This document shows, in pieces, positions 35,434 through 45,118 of a stretch of 64,000 nucleotides of DNA. The notes under the pieces were generated by a model, which saw nothing but the letters and a program-made list of their open reading frames with translations, made no database searches and was not told where the DNA came from. The DNA is taken from contig JAVSMS010000001.1 in NCBI GenBank assembly GCA_032027085.1, positions 124,001-188,000 on the forward strand, read 5' to 3'. This DNA comes from Pseudorhodoplanes sp. (GTDB lineage Bacteria > Pseudomonadota > Alphaproteobacteria > Rhizobiales > Xanthobacteraceae). Each line of letters opens with the position of its first letter. The first letter of the stretch is position 1. The position numbers and the translations under genes are program-made.

Positions 35434-38319
35434 TTGCGTAATTTGCGCCTTTCGGCATTTCTCGTTGCGGTTGCGGCAACGCTGCTCCTCGCTGGCACGC
35501 CCGCGCGCGCGGTCGATGCCGTCAATGTGCGCATCGACGCGCCCGCCATCGACCTGACCGGGGCGACCGAGCGCCCCCGCACCGAAGGCGACCGCGTGCA
35601 GGTCTCCACCGCGCCGGGGCCGGACGGCATCATCCGCCGCATCGAGGTGCGCGGCCGCGAGGCCGGTAATTACTGGGCCGTGTTCGCGCTCACCAACAAC
35701 AGCGACGAGCAGATCGACCGCCTGATCGTCATTCCGCATTACCGCATGGTCGGGTCCGGCATGTTCTGGCCGGATCTCGGATTGTCGCGCGTGGTCGCCA
35801 TTACGCCGAGCTCCGGCGAGCGGCCGGACCGGCAGGACAGTTCGACCGCCGACATTTTCCGCATCACGCTCGATCCCGGCTCGGTCGTCACCTATGTGAT
35901 GGAATTGCGCACCGACTACCTGCCGCAGCTCTATCTGTGGGAGCCGGACGCCTACAAGGACAAGATCAATTCCTTCACGCTCTACTACGGCATCGTCATC
36001 GGAATTGCCGGCCTGCTCGCCTTGTTCCTCACCATCCTGTTCGTGGTGAAAGGCAGCGTGATGTTCCCCGCCGCCGCCGCACTCGGCTGGGCGGTGCTGG
36101 TCTACATCGGCATCGATTTCGGATTCTGGGCGAAGGTCTTCGACATGTCGGCCGGCGCCGAGCGCGTTTGGCGCGCCATTGGCGAAGCGATCCTCGCTGC
36201 GACCCTGCTTGTCTTCCTGTTCGCCTATCTCAACCTGAACCGCTGGCATGTGCGCTACGCGCATATCACGCTGGCCTGGCTGGGCGGCCTCGCCGCGCTG
36301 GTCATGCTCGCGGTGTTCGATCCGCCGATCGCGGCGGGCATCGCGCGTTTCTCGCTCGGCGCTGTCGCCATTCTCGGCTTTGGTCTGGTCATCTATCTCT
36401 CCACGCACGGTTACGACCGCGCGGTGCTGCTGATCCCGACCTGGTTCCTGCTGGTGATCTGGGCGATCGCGGCAGGTCTCACCATCAGCGGTTTCGTCAC
36501 CAACGATATCGTTGGCCCGGCTTTGCTCGGCGGTCTTGTGCTGATCGTGATGCTGATCGGCTTCACCGTCATGCAGCACGCTTTTGCCGGCTCGATCACG
36601 CACGGCATCGTCTCGGATGTCGAGCGCCGCGCGCTGGCGCTGACCGGCGCCGGCGACATGATCTGGGACTGGGACGTGTCATCCGACAAGGTGTTCACCT
36701 CGCCGGAAACCGAACATATGCTCGGACTAAAGCGCGGTTCGCTGGAAGGTTCGGCCGCCGGCTGGCTGGATTATCTGCATCCGCTCGATCGCGACCGCTT
36801 TCGCGCTTCGCTCGATGGGGTGATCGAGCAGCGGCGCGGCCGTCTCCTGCAGGATTTCCGCCTGCGCACCAACGACGGGCATTATCTGTGGTTCGCGCTG
36901 AAGGCCCGGCCTGTGGTCGGCTCCGATGGCGAAGTGGTGCGTCTCGTCGGCACACTTACCGACGTCACCGAGTTCAAGACCGCGGAAGAGCGCCTGCTGC
37001 ACGACGCCGTGCACGACAACCTCACCGGTCTGCCCAACCGCCAGCTTTTTCTCGACCGTTTCGAAGGCGTGTTGAGCTTTGCGCGCGCCGACAACACCAT
37101 CCGTCCGACCGTGATGGTGATCGATCTCGACCGCTTCAAGCAGGTCAATGATTCCGTCGGCATAGCCGTCGGCGATTCCATCCTGCTGACGCTGGCGCGC
37201 CGACTCGGCCGCCTGCTCAAGCCGCAGGACACGCTGGCGCGGCTCTCGGGCGACCAGTTCGCGCTGATCCTCCTGTCCGAGCGCGATCCCGGCAAGATCA
37301 TCGCCTTCGCCGAAACCATCCGCCGAACCCTGCGCGCGCCGATCACCTTCAACGACCGCGAAATCTTCCTCACCGCGTCGATCGGGCTCGCGCTCGCCGA
37401 CGGCCAGACCGCGCGCACCGAGGAAATCCTGAAGGACGCCGAGCTTGCGATGTATCACGCCAAGCGCATCGGCGGCGACCGCATCGAGGTGTTCAAGCAG
37501 GCGATGCGCGCCCGCAAGACCGATCGCCTGACGCTGGAATCCGAACTACGGCGCGCGCTGGAGCGTGAGGAAATCACGTTGCACTATCAGCCTATCATCC
37601 GGCTGGAAGACCGCACTGTTGCCGGCTTCGAGGCGCTGGCGCGTTGGGACCATCCTAAGATGGGTCGCATGTCGCCGGCCGAATTCATCTCGGTCGCGGA
37701 AGAGATCGGCCTGATCGTCGATCTCGGCATGTTCGCGCTCGAGCGTACCGCCAAGCAGCTCAGCCTGTGGCAGCGGAACATGCGCCCGCACGAGGCGATC
37801 TTCGCCAGCGTCAATGTCTCCTCGCGGCAATTACTGCGGCAGGATCTGATCCACGACCTGCGCACCGTCCTGTCGCGCTCCTCGGTGATGCGCGGCACGC
37901 TCAAGCTGGAGCTCACTGAATCGCTGATCATGGAAAATCCGGAGCACGCGGCGCAGATGTTGTTGCGCATTCGTGAGCTCGGCGCCGGGCTTGCGCTCGA
38001 CGATTTCGGCACCGGCCATTCCTCGCTCGCCTATCTGCAGCGCTTCCCGTTCGACACCATCAAGATCGATCAATCCTTCGTACGCACGACCGCGAAAGGC
38101 CGACGTCCGGTGATTCTGCGCTCGATCATCGCGCTTGCGCACGACCTCGGCATGGAAGTCGTGGCGGAAGGTGCGGAGACGGATTCGGATGCGGTCGAGC
38201 TCTATCAGCTCGGTTGCGAATATGCGCAAGGCTTTGCCTTCGGCGAGCCGATGACCGCCGAACAGGCCGGCAAATTGCTGAACCAGGAGCGTCAGGAACT
38301 GGTGCGCAATACGGCCTGA
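35434..38319 (+). CDS. 7TM sensor protein with PAS, degenerate GGDEF and EAL domains
   Basis: 961 aa from a TTG at 35434 that has GGAGGG seven bases upstream and starts a signal peptide (LRNLRLSAFLVAVAATLLLA); an ATG at 35293 would add 47 non-hydrophobic residues. Order: periplasmic domain (about 28-175), seven-helix block (about 180-390), PAS (about 395-515), GGDEF (about 520-690), EAL (about 705-955). The GGDEF motif reads SGDQF near residue 604, so cyclase activity is unlikely. The EAL motif (GFEALARWDH near 730) and LDDFGTGHSSLAYLQRFPFD look intact, suggesting a c-di-GMP phosphodiesterase. Layout resembles 7TMR-DISM receptors. Signal unknown. Confidence 0.9.
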   Translation: MRNLRLSAFLVAVAATLLLAGTPARAVDAVNVRIDAPAIDLTGATERPRTEGDRVQVSTAPGPDGIIRRIEVRGREAGNYWAVFALTNNSDEQIDRLIVIPHYRMVGSGMFWPDLGLSRVVAITPSSGERPDRQDSSTADIFRITLDPGSVVTYVMELRTDYLPQLYLWEPDAYKDKINSFTLYYGIVIGIAGLLALFLTILFVVKGSVMFPAAAALGWAVLVYIGIDFGFWAKVFDMSAGAERVWRAIGEAILAATLLVFLFAYLNLNRWHVRYAHITLAWLGGLAALVMLAVFDPPIAAGIARFSLGAVAILGFGLVIYLSTHGYDRAVLLIPTWFLLVIWAIAAGLTISGFVTNDIVGPALLGGLVLIVMLIGFTVMQHAFAGSITHGIVSDVERRALALTGAGDMIWDWDVSSDKVFTSPETEHMLGLKRGSLEGSAAGWLDYLHPLDRDRFRASLDGVIEQRRGRLLQDFRLRTNDGHYLWFALKARPVVGSDGEVVRLVGTLTDVTEFKTAEERLLHDAVHDNLTGLPNRQLFLDRFEGVLSFARADNTIRPTVMVIDLDRFKQVNDSVGIAVGDSILLTLARRLGRLLKPQDTLARLSGDQFALILLSERDPGKIIAFAETIRRTLRAPITFNDREIFLTASIGLALADGQTARTEEILKDAELAMYHAKRIGGDRIEVFKQAMRARKTDRLTLESELRRALEREEITLHYQPIIRLEDRTVAGFEALARWDHPKMGRMSPAEFISVAEEIGLIVDLGMFALERTAKQLSLWQRNMRPHEAIFASVNVSSRQLLRQDLIHDLRTVLSRSSVMRGTLKLELTESLIMENPEHAAQMLLRIRELGAGLALDDFGTGHSSLAYLQRFPFDTIKIDQSFVRTTAKGRRPVILRSIIALAHDLGMEVVAEGAETDSDAVELYQLGCEYAQGFAFGEPMTAEQAGKLLNQERQELVRNTA

Positions 38320-38359
38320 TCGAATTGGCCACTAACAGCAAGGTGAATTCTGACGTTCG

Positions 38360-38465
38360 CTCTCCTGTTGGGAGAGGGTGAGGGGGCCAGAAGTAGTTGC
38401 TTTAAAGATTTAACCCCTTACCCGCGCGCTTCGCGCGCGACCTCTCCCAAAGGGAGAGGTGAAGA
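38360..38465. repeat. GC-rich palindromic intergenic repeat
   Basis: Three consecutive hairpins: CTCTCC-TGTT-GGGAGAG, CGCGCGC-TTC-GCGCGCG (38423-38439) and ACCTCTCCC-AAA-GGGAGAGGT (38440-38460). Typical Rhizobiales REP-like element. It lies between the convergent EAL-protein and yqgE genes and may act as a two-way terminator. Confidence 0.65.
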
Positions 38466-38470
38466 GTTGT

Positions 38471-39085
38471 CTATGCGTGCCCGACGTCGTTCGACAGCAT
38501 GCCCGGCCCGATGCCGATCTTGCGCAGCGCCTTGGCATATTTCTGATCGTTGTCGGCGCCGAAAATCAGATCGGGATCGGCGGGACAATGCAGCCAGCCA
38601 TTCTTCTGGATTTCCGACTCCAGTTGCCCCGGCGCCCAGCCGGCATAGCCGAGCGCGAGAATGGCGTTCGCCGGTCCGTCGCCCTTGGCGATGGCCTTGA
38701 GAATGTCGAGCGTCGCCGTCAGGCAAATGCCTTCGTCGATCGGCAGAGTGGAATTCTCGATGAAGAAGTCCGCCGAATGCAGCACAAAGCCCCTGCCGGT
38801 TTCCACCGGTCCGCCCTTGAGGATCTTGATCTCATCAGACGGCGAAATCTCGATCGCCTCGCCTTCCTTGATGACCTCGAGCTGCACCAGGAGATCGGGA
38901 AAGTTGATGTTGGAGGCCGGCTGATTGACCACGATCCCCATGGCGCCTTCCGGCGAATGCGCACAGACGTAAATGACGCTGCGCGAAAAGCGGTCGTCTG
39001 CCATGGCCGGCGTCGCGATCAACATCTGGCCATCGAGATAGCCTCGGCCGGGTTTGTCCTGCAGCGCTTTGCGAGCCATTTTCAT
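38471..39085 (-). CDS. YqgE/AlgH family protein
   Basis: 204 aa. Signature segments: [78 protein letters not shown] and [16 protein letters not shown]0301/AlgH fold; biochemical function not settled. ATG 39085 gives the usual length with a slightly longer N-terminus. Confidence 0.95.
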   Translation of the reverse strand: MKMARKALQDKPGRGYLDGQMLIATPAMADDRFSRSVIYVCAHSPEGAMGIVVNQPASNINFPDLLVQLEVIKEGEAIEISPSDEIKILKGGPVETGRGFVLHSADFFIENSTLPIDEGICLTATLDILKAIAKGDGPANAILALGYAGWAPGQLESEIQKNGWLHCPADPDLIFGADNDQKYAKALRKIGIGPGMLSNDVGHA

Positions 39086-39189
39086 ACGAAAAGGTTACCC
39101 CCTTCGGCGCGGCTTGGGAAATGGAACTTCGCCTAAATATTCACGAGCATGTCAGTGGCGGCGCGCACCATTCCTGATAAACGGAAACC

Positions 39190-40083
39190 ATGTTTACGGC
39201 TGTATTGCGATCAAATCCGAGCCAAGTTGTCACACGGTCCTGCGCCAGCATAGCGGCCGCCATCTGTCTGGCGTTCTTCGCCGCGGGGGTGTCGCGCGCA
39301 AGCGGCGCAACCGGCGCGTCTGAATGGGCCGGGGATGCAAGGTCTGCCGCGCGTCTGATCGCCGGCGCGGTACAAACCGATCAGGGTGCAAAAATTCACC
39401 GCGCCGGCGTGGAAATCCGCATGGCTCCGGGGTGGAAAACTTATTGGCGATATCCCGGCGATTCCGGTGTGCCGCCGCATTTCGATTTCGCCGGCTCCGA
39501 CAATGTCAAAAACGTGACCGTGCTGTGGCCCGCTCCGCAACGCCTCGTCGACAGCGAAGGGGTGACCATCGGTTACAAGAGCAACGTCATCTTTCCGGTG
39601 CGCATTGAAGCGCAGGACCCGGCAAAACCGGTCACATTGCGGCTCAAGCTCGATTACGCGATCTGTGAAAAATTATGCATCCCGGTAGACGCCAGGTCGG
39701 AGCTCAGCCTGACCGGGGCTGCCAGCGCAACCGACGCATTGTTGTCGGCGGCGGAGAAACGCGTCCCGCAGCCAGCCGAGGTGGGCAAGGGAAAGGACAT
39801 TTCGATTGTCAGCGTCCGGCGCGAGGCTGCAGCTTCACCTGCCCGCATTCTAGTCGATGTGAAGGCGCCGGCCGGAACTACGGCTGAACTGTTTGCCGAA
39901 GGCCCCACGCCGAACTGGGCCCTGCCGGTGCCGGAGCCGGTGGCCGGCGCAGACGCAGGATCGCAGCGCTTCGCCTTCGTGCTGGACGGGCTGCCGCCGG
40001 GCGCCAGCGCCAAAGGTGCCGTTCTCACATTGACGGCATCGGCGGGCGAGCGCGCCATTGAGACCCGTTTCCGCCTCGACTAA
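39190..40083 (+). CDS. Secreted DsbD-alpha-like thiol-disulfide domain protein
   Basis: 297 aa. Signal peptide (about 20-38, ASIAAAICLAFFAAGVSRAS). The mature part resembles the N-terminal periplasmic alpha domain of DsbD/ScsB: APGWKTYWRYPGDSGVPPHF near 80, and the cysteine pair in LDYAICEKLCIPVDA near 155-169, spaced C-x3-C. A second beta-rich domain follows (about 200-297). The DsbD transmembrane and gamma domains are absent, so it may take electrons from another membrane protein. Monocistronic, upstream of a peroxiredoxin. Confidence 0.88.
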   Translation: MFTAVLRSNPSQVVTRSCASIAAAICLAFFAAGVSRASGATGASEWAGDARSAARLIAGAVQTDQGAKIHRAGVEIRMAPGWKTYWRYPGDSGVPPHFDFAGSDNVKNVTVLWPAPQRLVDSEGVTIGYKSNVIFPVRIEAQDPAKPVTLRLKLDYAICEKLCIPVDARSELSLTGAASATDALLSAAEKRVPQPAEVGKGKDISIVSVRREAAASPARILVDVKAPAGTTAELFAEGPTPNWALPVPEPVAGADAGSQRFAFVLDGLPPGASAKGAVLTLTASAGERAIETRFRLD

Positions 40084-40154
40084 CAGCTGCGCGGCGCCTA
40101 ACTTGCCGCCCCATTCAATGATGACAAAACTCGAAACCGCGGAAAGGAAGAATC

Positions 40155-40637
40155 ATGTCGATCAAGGTCGGTGACCGCCTGCCCAACGCCACATTCCGAG
40201 TCATGACCGCCGAAGGCCCCAAGCCGAAAACCACCGATGAGGTTTTCAAGGGCAAGAAGGTCGTGCTCTTTGCCGTGCCGGGCGCCTTCACCCCGACCTG
40301 CCACAAGAACCACCTGCCCGGCTTCGTGCAGAGCGCCGACGCCATCAAGGCCAAGGGAGTCGACACCATCGCGGTCACCAGCGTGAATGACGTGTTCGTG
40401 CAGGACGCCTGGAAGAAAGCCTCGAATGCCGACGCCATCGAATTTCTCTCGGACGGCAGCGCGGAATTCGCCAAAGCAATTGGACTTGAGCTCGACGCTT
40501 CGGGACTGGGCCTCGGCATCCGCTCGAAACGCTATTGCATGGTCGTCGAAGATGGCGTGGTGAAGACGCTGAATATCGAAGACGTGCCGAGCAAGGCAGA
40601 CATTTCCAACGCCGAGAATATCCTGAAGGCGTTGTGA
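40155..40637 (+). CDS. Peroxiredoxin (Prx5/type II family)
   Basis: 160 aa. Thiol peroxidase. Peroxidatic cysteine in VPGAFTPTCHKNHLPGF near residue 49 (the PxxxTxxC motif). Prx5-type features: SVNDVFVQDAWKKASNAD, FLSDGSAEFAKAIGLELD and the C-terminal VEDGVVKTLNIEDVPSKADI. One clear Cys; glutaredoxin or glutathione is the usual reductant in this family. Complete. Confidence 0.95.
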   Translation: MSIKVGDRLPNATFRVMTAEGPKPKTTDEVFKGKKVVLFAVPGAFTPTCHKNHLPGFVQSADAIKAKGVDTIAVTSVNDVFVQDAWKKASNADAIEFLSDGSAEFAKAIGLELDASGLGLGIRSKRYCMVVEDGVVKTLNIEDVPSKADISNAENILKAL

Positions 40638-40659
40638 GCCATTCTACCATCACAATCGT

Positions 40660-40748
40660 GATGGCCGGGCTTTGTCCCGGCCATCTACGTCTTTGGCCAT
40701 GAAACGCCATCAAGACGTGGATGCCCGCGACAAGCGCGGGCATGACGG
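40660..40748. repeat. Two-hairpin intergenic repeat between convergent genes
   Basis: GATGGCCGGG-CTTTGT-CCCGGCCATC (40660-40685) and ATGCCCGCG-ACAAG-CGCGGGCAT (40721-40743), perfect stems of 10 and 9 bp. The second ends in CATGACG, as do the repeats at 27148 and 55769. Lies between peroxiredoxin and rnhA and may terminate both. Confidence 0.65.
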
Positions 40749-40751
40749 CAG

Positions 40752-41204
40752 CTAATTTTTTCCCGCCCGCATTTCCGCAATCGCCGAGCGCGCCAGCGCG
40801 TCCGCGCGCTCATTCAGCTCATGCCCGACATGGCCCCTCACCCAGTGCCATTTCACGTCATGGCGCGCCATCGCCTCGTCGAGCCGCCTCCACAGATCGG
40901 CGTTCTTCACCGGCTTCCTGTCGGCGGTCTTCCAGCCGTTGCGCTTCCAGCCGTGAATCCAGCTTGAAATGCCGTTCTGCACATACTGGCTGTCGGTGTG
41001 CAGATCGACGCGGCAAGGCTTCTTCAGCGCCTCAAGCGCGGAGATCGCCGCCATCAGCTCCATGCGGTTATTGGTGGTGTGCGCTTCCGAGCCTTTCAGC
41101 TCTTTCTCATGGTCGCCGAAGGTGAGGATCGCACCCCAGCCGCCGGGGCCGGGATTGCCCGAACACGCGCCATCGGTATGGATGATGACGTGAGGATCGC
41201 TCAC
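40752..41204 (-). CDS. rnhA: Ribonuclease HI
   Basis: 150 aa. Removes RNA from RNA-DNA hybrids, in the cytoplasm. The four acidic catalytic positions are visible: [19 protein letters not shown] (Asp near 10), [20 protein letters not shown] (Glu near 50), [13 protein letters not shown] (Asp near 71) and [11 protein letters not shown] (Asp near 136), with the [10 protein letters not shown] handle. Starts 4 bases inside the thrB stop (ATGA type). Last gene of ispH-thrB-rnhA. Confidence 0.97.
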   Translation of the reverse strand: MSDPHVIIHTDGACSGNPGPGGWGAILTFGDHEKELKGSEAHTTNNRMELMAAISALEALKKPCRVDLHTDSQYVQNGISSWIHGWKRNGWKTADRKPVKNADLWRRLDEAMARHDVKWHWVRGHVGHELNERADALARSAIAEMRAGKN

Positions 41205-42181
41205 GCAGTCACGTCCTTCGCTTCCACGCCATAATCGCCGATGCTTTTCGCATGCTGATGAAAACGCAGCTTGCGGAAATATTCCTGCGGGCTTTTCGGC
41301 TTCACCAGCGCACCTGGCGGCACGTTGAGCCAGTCGACGAGGCGCGTCAGCAGGAAGCGCATCGCCGCGCCGCGCGCCAGGACAGGCATCGCGTTCAACT
41401 CGCCCTCAGACAGCGCGCGCACCCTGCGGTAGGACTGCAGCAGCGCACGACCCTTGGTGATGTTGTAGGAAAAATCCTGCTCGAAGCACCAGGCGTTCAG
41501 GCAGATCGCGACGTCATAGGCGAGCGTATCGGTGCAGGCGAAATAGAAATCGATCAGCCCCGACAATTTGTCGCCGAGAAAGAACACATTGTCGGGAAAC
41601 AGGTCGGCATGGATCACCCCCTGCGGCAGGTTGCGCGGCCAGTGCGCCTCCAGGAAATCCAGCTCCTGTTCAATGGTTGCCTTCAGGCCGTGCTGCACGC
41701 CGTCGGCGCGTTCGGCGCAGGCCTCAAAGATCGGCCGCCAGCCCTCAACCGACAAAGCGTTGGCGCGCGTCATCGGGAAATCGGCGCCCGCAAGGTGCAG
41801 TTGCGCCAGCGCCTCGCCCACGGCCCCGCAATGCTTGGCATCGGTGCGGCGCATCCACATGCCTTCGAGGAAAGTGACGATCGCGGCGGGACGGCCCGCG
41901 ACCTTGCCGAGGGCTTCTCCCATCTTGTTCTTCACCGGCTGCGGACAATTCAGCCCGCGCGCGGCGAGGTGCTCCATCAACCCGAGGAAGAACGGCAGAT
42001 CGCCGACGGCGACGCGCTTCTCGTAGAGCGTCAGAATGAAATGTCCGGCTTCGGTGTGGAGCAGAAAGTTGGAATTCTCCACTCCCTCGGCGATGCCTTT
42101 GTAGGACAGCAATTTGCCGATGTCGTAGCCGGCGATGAAGCTTTCCAGGTCTTCGACGGAGACATCGGTGTAAACGGCCAC
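41201..42181 (-). CDS. thrB: Homoserine kinase, aminoglycoside-phosphotransferase fold (ThrB2 type)
   Basis: 326 aa. Phosphorylates homoserine in threonine synthesis. APH kinase fold: [20 protein letters not shown] near residue 28, catalytic loop [20 protein letters not shown] near 190-210 and metal-binding [20 protein letters not shown]. It is unrelated to the GHMP-type ThrB of enterics and is the usual alphaproteobacterial form, always with ispH and rnhA. Three bases after ispH. Confidence 0.96.
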   Translation of the reverse strand: MAVYTDVSVEDLESFIAGYDIGKLLSYKGIAEGVENSNFLLHTEAGHFILTLYEKRVAVGDLPFFLGLMEHLAARGLNCPQPVKNKMGEALGKVAGRPAAIVTFLEGMWMRRTDAKHCGAVGEALAQLHLAGADFPMTRANALSVEGWRPIFEACAERADGVQHGLKATIEQELDFLEAHWPRNLPQGVIHADLFPDNVFFLGDKLSGLIDFYFACTDTLAYDVAICLNAWCFEQDFSYNITKGRALLQSYRRVRALSEGELNAMPVLARGAAMRFLLTRLVDWLNVPPGALVKPKSPQEYFRKLRFHQHAKSIGDYGVEAKDVTA

Positions 42182-42184
42182 GGG

Positions 42185-43189
42185 CTACTCCGCGGCTTCG
42201 GGATGGCGCAGCGCACGCGGCAGCGGGAAGAACACGTCCTCTTCCGTCGCCGTCACCGTCTCGACACGGAGCTGATAGCGGCTTTCGAAAGCGCCGAGGA
42301 TTTCCTCGACCAGCACCTCGGGCGCGGAGGCGCCGGCGGTGACGCCCAGCGAGGTGATGGCGCCGAAACGGCTCCAGTCGATATCGGCGGCGCGTTGCAC
42401 CAGCGCTGCAAACGGGCAGCCGGAACGCTCGGCGACTTCCTTCAGCCGCTGCGAATTTGACGAGTTCGGCGCGCCGACCACGATCATCGCGTCCACCTTC
42501 GGCGCGACGCGCTTCACCGCATCCTGCCGGTTGGTGGTGGCGTAGCAGATGTCTTCCTTGTGCGGGCCGGCGATGTCAGGGAACCGCCGTTTGAGCGCGG
42601 CGACAATCCCGGCGGTGTCGTCGAGCGACAGCGTCGTCTGTGTCACATAGGCGAGATTGCTCGCATCCTTCGGTACAAAGGCATCCACGTCGGCAACCGA
42701 CTCGACCAGTTTCACCGCGCCGTCCGGCAATTGGCCGATGGTGCCGACCACCTCCGGATGCCCGGCATGGCCGATCAGCACGATCTCGCGCCCGCGCCGA
42801 AAATGGATCTCCGCCTCGCGGTGCACCTTGGTGACCAGCGGACAGGTGGCGTCGAGCGCGAAGAAGTTTCGCCGTTCTGCCTCCGCCGGCACCGTCTTGG
42901 CGACGCCATGCGCGGAGAAGATCACCGGCGCGCTGGTGTCGGGAATCTCGTCCAGTTCCTCGACAAAGACCGCGCCCTTGGCTTTCAGGCCCTCCACCAC
43001 GTAGCGGTTGTGGACGATCTCGTGCCGCACATAGACCGGCGGGCCGTAGAGCGCGAGCGCCCGCTCGACCGAATCGATGGCACGGACCACGCCGGCGCAG
43101 AAGCCGCGCGGGGAGCACAGCACCACATTCAGCAACGGCTTGTCGGCGGGCACGGCGACTCCTGTCGGCGGGAGCGTCTGAGAAATCAC
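42185..43189 (-). CDS. ispH: 4-hydroxy-3-methylbut-2-enyl diphosphate reductase
   Basis: 334 aa. Last step of the MEP isoprenoid pathway; [4Fe-4S] enzyme. Three cluster cysteines are in [39 protein letters not shown] and [14 protein letters not shown]; the Glu in [20 protein letters not shown] and [18 protein letters not shown] are also typical. Starts the ispH-thrB-rnhA operon. Complete. Confidence 0.97.
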   Translation of the reverse strand: MISQTLPPTGVAVPADKPLLNVVLCSPRGFCAGVVRAIDSVERALALYGPPVYVRHEIVHNRYVVEGLKAKGAVFVEELDEIPDTSAPVIFSAHGVAKTVPAEAERRNFFALDATCPLVTKVHREAEIHFRRGREIVLIGHAGHPEVVGTIGQLPDGAVKLVESVADVDAFVPKDASNLAYVTQTTLSLDDTAGIVAALKRRFPDIAGPHKEDICYATTNRQDAVKRVAPKVDAMIVVGAPNSSNSQRLKEVAERSGCPFAALVQRAADIDWSRFGAITSLGVTAGASAPEVLVEEILGAFESRYQLRVETVTATEEDVFFPLPRALRHPEAAE

Positions 43190-43322
43190 CCGCGAATTGG
43201 GGCGCGTCCCCCTGCACTGTCAAGTAAGGCGAACCGATTTGGCGACAGGTTCGACTTAAGAGAAAGAGAAGGGTAATATGCTGCAATTGCCGGGAATTGG
43301 GCATTCGGAGCGGGGCCGGCAG

Positions 43323-43697
43323 ATGATGTCGCACAGGATTTTACTCACTCTCACGCTGGCGGCCGCGCTCGGCGGCTGTTCCTCGTCGTCCACGCTCTCC
43401 CGCTACACCCATGACAGCCCGGAAGCGGCCCAGGAGGCCGCCGGCATCTACCTCGACGGCACCGGCCCGACGGCGGAGGCCGCCGAGCAGGCGGAAACCC
43501 GGCGTCAGACCGCCCGGACGCCTCGCCCGGCCGCGCCGCGGACTGCCCGTGCCGAGGACCTCTCCGCCCGCACCACCGGCACCCGCAGCCAGGCCAAGAG
43601 GCAGCCGCTGAAGCCCTATTCCGAGGAATGGTGGGAGAAGGAGAACCGCGAGGACGCCCGCCTGAAGCAGAAAATGAATATCTGCAGAGGGTGTTAG
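43323..43697 (+). CDS. Putative lipoprotein, charged and low-complexity
   Basis: 124 aa from ATG 43323 (MMSHRILLTLTLAAALGGC). Lipobox AALGGC gives Cys near residue 19, then a Ser-rich and Pro/Arg-rich segment without clear domain. The last 40 residues (PYSEEWWEKENREDARLKQK) look conserved and helical, ending in NICRGC. Family not recognised; the lipobox, ribosome site and gene spacing support it as real. It sits divergent from ispH and upstream of trcR. Confidence 0.75.
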   Translation: MMSHRILLTLTLAAALGGCSSSSTLSRYTHDSPEAAQEAAGIYLDGTGPTAEAAEQAETRRQTARTPRPAAPRTARAEDLSARTTGTRSQAKRQPLKPYSEEWWEKENREDARLKQKMNICRGC

Positions 43698-43862
43698 GCT
43701 TGAACTGCTGACATCCGCTTTTCAGCATCACCGGCGAAATCTCTCCAATCCCGTTATTGCCCCGAAAGGCGGCTGCGCCTATATTCCGCGCAATTCCCGT
43801 CATCCCCGATGACCACCGGCTTCGCCCCGAACGGGCGGGCGAAGCCCAGAGGAGATTTTGCC

Positions 43863-44576
43863 ATGCAGGAAGCGCCGCTGATGCCGAAGGCCACGGCCGT
43901 CTGGCTGGTCGAGAACACGGCCCTGTCGTTCGACCAGATCGCCGAATTCTGCAAGCTGCACCCGCTGGAAGTGAAGGCGATCGCCGACGGCGACGCCGCG
44001 CAGGGCATCAAGGGCCTTGACCCGATCCAGACCGGGCAGTTGACCCGCGACGAGATCGAAGCCGGCGAAAAGAACAGCGAGCACAAGCTCAAGCTGGCCG
44101 ACCGCAAGGTGCGCGTGCCGGAACCGCAGAAAAGCAAGCGCGGGCCGCGCTATACCCCGGTGTCGCGCCGCCAGGACCGCCCCAACGCGATCCTCTGGCT
44201 AATCCGCAATCATCCGGAACTCAAGGACGCGCAGATCATGCGGCTGGTCGGCACCACCAAGTCGACCATCCAGGGCATCCGCGAACGCACCCACTGGAAC
44301 GCGGCCAATCTATCACCGCTCGATCCGGTGACGCTCGGGCTGTGCTCGCAGATCGATCTCGACATGGAAGTGCGCAAGGCCGCGAAGGAGAAGCCGGCGC
44401 CGAGCGAGGCCGAGCGCATCACGCTGCTGCCCGCTTCCGTCACTACTGCGCCCGCTCAGGAAGAAGAGCACGAACTCACGCCCGCCGAATCCAAGAGCAA
44501 GGACGACGCGAATGTCAGCGCGGTCTTCGCCAAGCTGAAACAGCTCGGCGGCGGCAAGCGCGAGGACGAAGAATAA
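43863..44576 (+). CDS. trcR: TrcR / DUF1013 cell-cycle transcription regulator
   Basis: 237 aa from ATG 43863, preceded by AGGAGAT. N-terminal helical part KATAVWLVENTALSFDQIAE and FCKLHPLEVKAIADGDAAQG, then RPNAILWLIRNHPELKDAQI and MRLVGTTKSTIQGIRERTHW, which reads as a helix-turn-helix near 125-155. DUF1013 proteins are restricted to alphaproteobacteria; in Caulobacter TrcR is a cell-cycle regulator that associates with RNA polymerase (family knowledge). The C-terminal 60 residues are charged and disordered. Followed by a terminator at 44631. Confidence 0.92.
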   Translation: MQEAPLMPKATAVWLVENTALSFDQIAEFCKLHPLEVKAIADGDAAQGIKGLDPIQTGQLTRDEIEAGEKNSEHKLKLADRKVRVPEPQKSKRGPRYTPVSRRQDRPNAILWLIRNHPELKDAQIMRLVGTTKSTIQGIRERTHWNAANLSPLDPVTLGLCSQIDLDMEVRKAAKEKPAPSEAERITLLPASVTTAPAQEEEHELTPAESKSKDDANVSAVFAKLKQLGGGKREDEE

Positions 44577-44630
44577 TTTGGACCGCAATCATGCCCTGCC
44601 GCTGATCGCTCTGCGCAGATGATGAATCAT

Positions 44631-44660
44631 AATGCCGGCCCGGTGGCGGGCATTATTTTG
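44631..44660 (+). terminator. Likely terminator after trcR
   Basis: Stem AATGCC...GGGCATT around GGCCCGGTGGC, then TATTTTG. It has a moderate T-run. Located 55 bases after the trcR stop. Confidence 0.55.
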
Positions 44661-44807
44661 CGCGGCGCCACGCCGCAAACACAAGTCTGACCGCGGATTC
44701 AGTTCCATGAATACCGCTTCATCGGCCGGCGCCTTTGGTGCGCTGTTGGAACGCTCTCCCTCGCGCCGCGTTCACTCCGCGGCACGAACAACCAGAGGAG
44801 AACGTCC

Positions 44808-45038
44808 ATGTTGCGCAAATCTTTGATCGCTGCCGGCGTTACGCTTGGCCTCGCCTTCCCCGCCTTCGCGCAGACGACCGAATATTATGTCGTGCAGGAC
44901 ACGGCGACCAAGAAATGCACCATCGTCGACAAGCGGCCGACGACGCAGACCACGGTTGTGGTGGGCGACGGCGTGTTCAAGACACGCACCGAGGCCGAAG
45001 CGGGTCTGAAAAAGATCAAGGTCTGCACAACGAACTGA
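44808..45038 (+). CDS. Small secreted protein with two cysteines
   Basis: 76 aa. Signal peptide LIAAGVTLGLAFPAFAQ (about 5-21), mature part TTEYYVVQDTATKKCTIVDK followed by a Thr-rich strand and ending GLKKIKVCTTN. Two Cys (near 37 and 73) could form one disulphide. It resembles a small secreted family common in Rhizobiales but I do not know a function. Ribosome site GAGGAG directly upstream. An independent unit with its own upstream region. Confidence 0.82.
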   Translation: MLRKSLIAAGVTLGLAFPAFAQTTEYYVVQDTATKKCTIVDKRPTTQTTVVVGDGVFKTRTEAEAGLKKIKVCTTN

Positions 45039-45118
45039 CCTGATGAAGAGACGGGGCCGGTTTTGCGCTCCGTCTCTTTCTCGCGCGCAGATGCGGCAAT
45101 CGGCGGGAGGAACATGCG

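Noticed and set aside
35131-36603. 490-codon minus-strand frame rich in Asp, Gln, Arg and His
   Set aside because: Antisense to the 7TM-EAL gene; its hydrophilic, repeat-like composition is the mirror of the membrane helices.
38360-38465. Possible CRISPR array (repeated palindromes)
   Set aside because: Hairpins differ in sequence and have no regular spacers; no cas genes are near.
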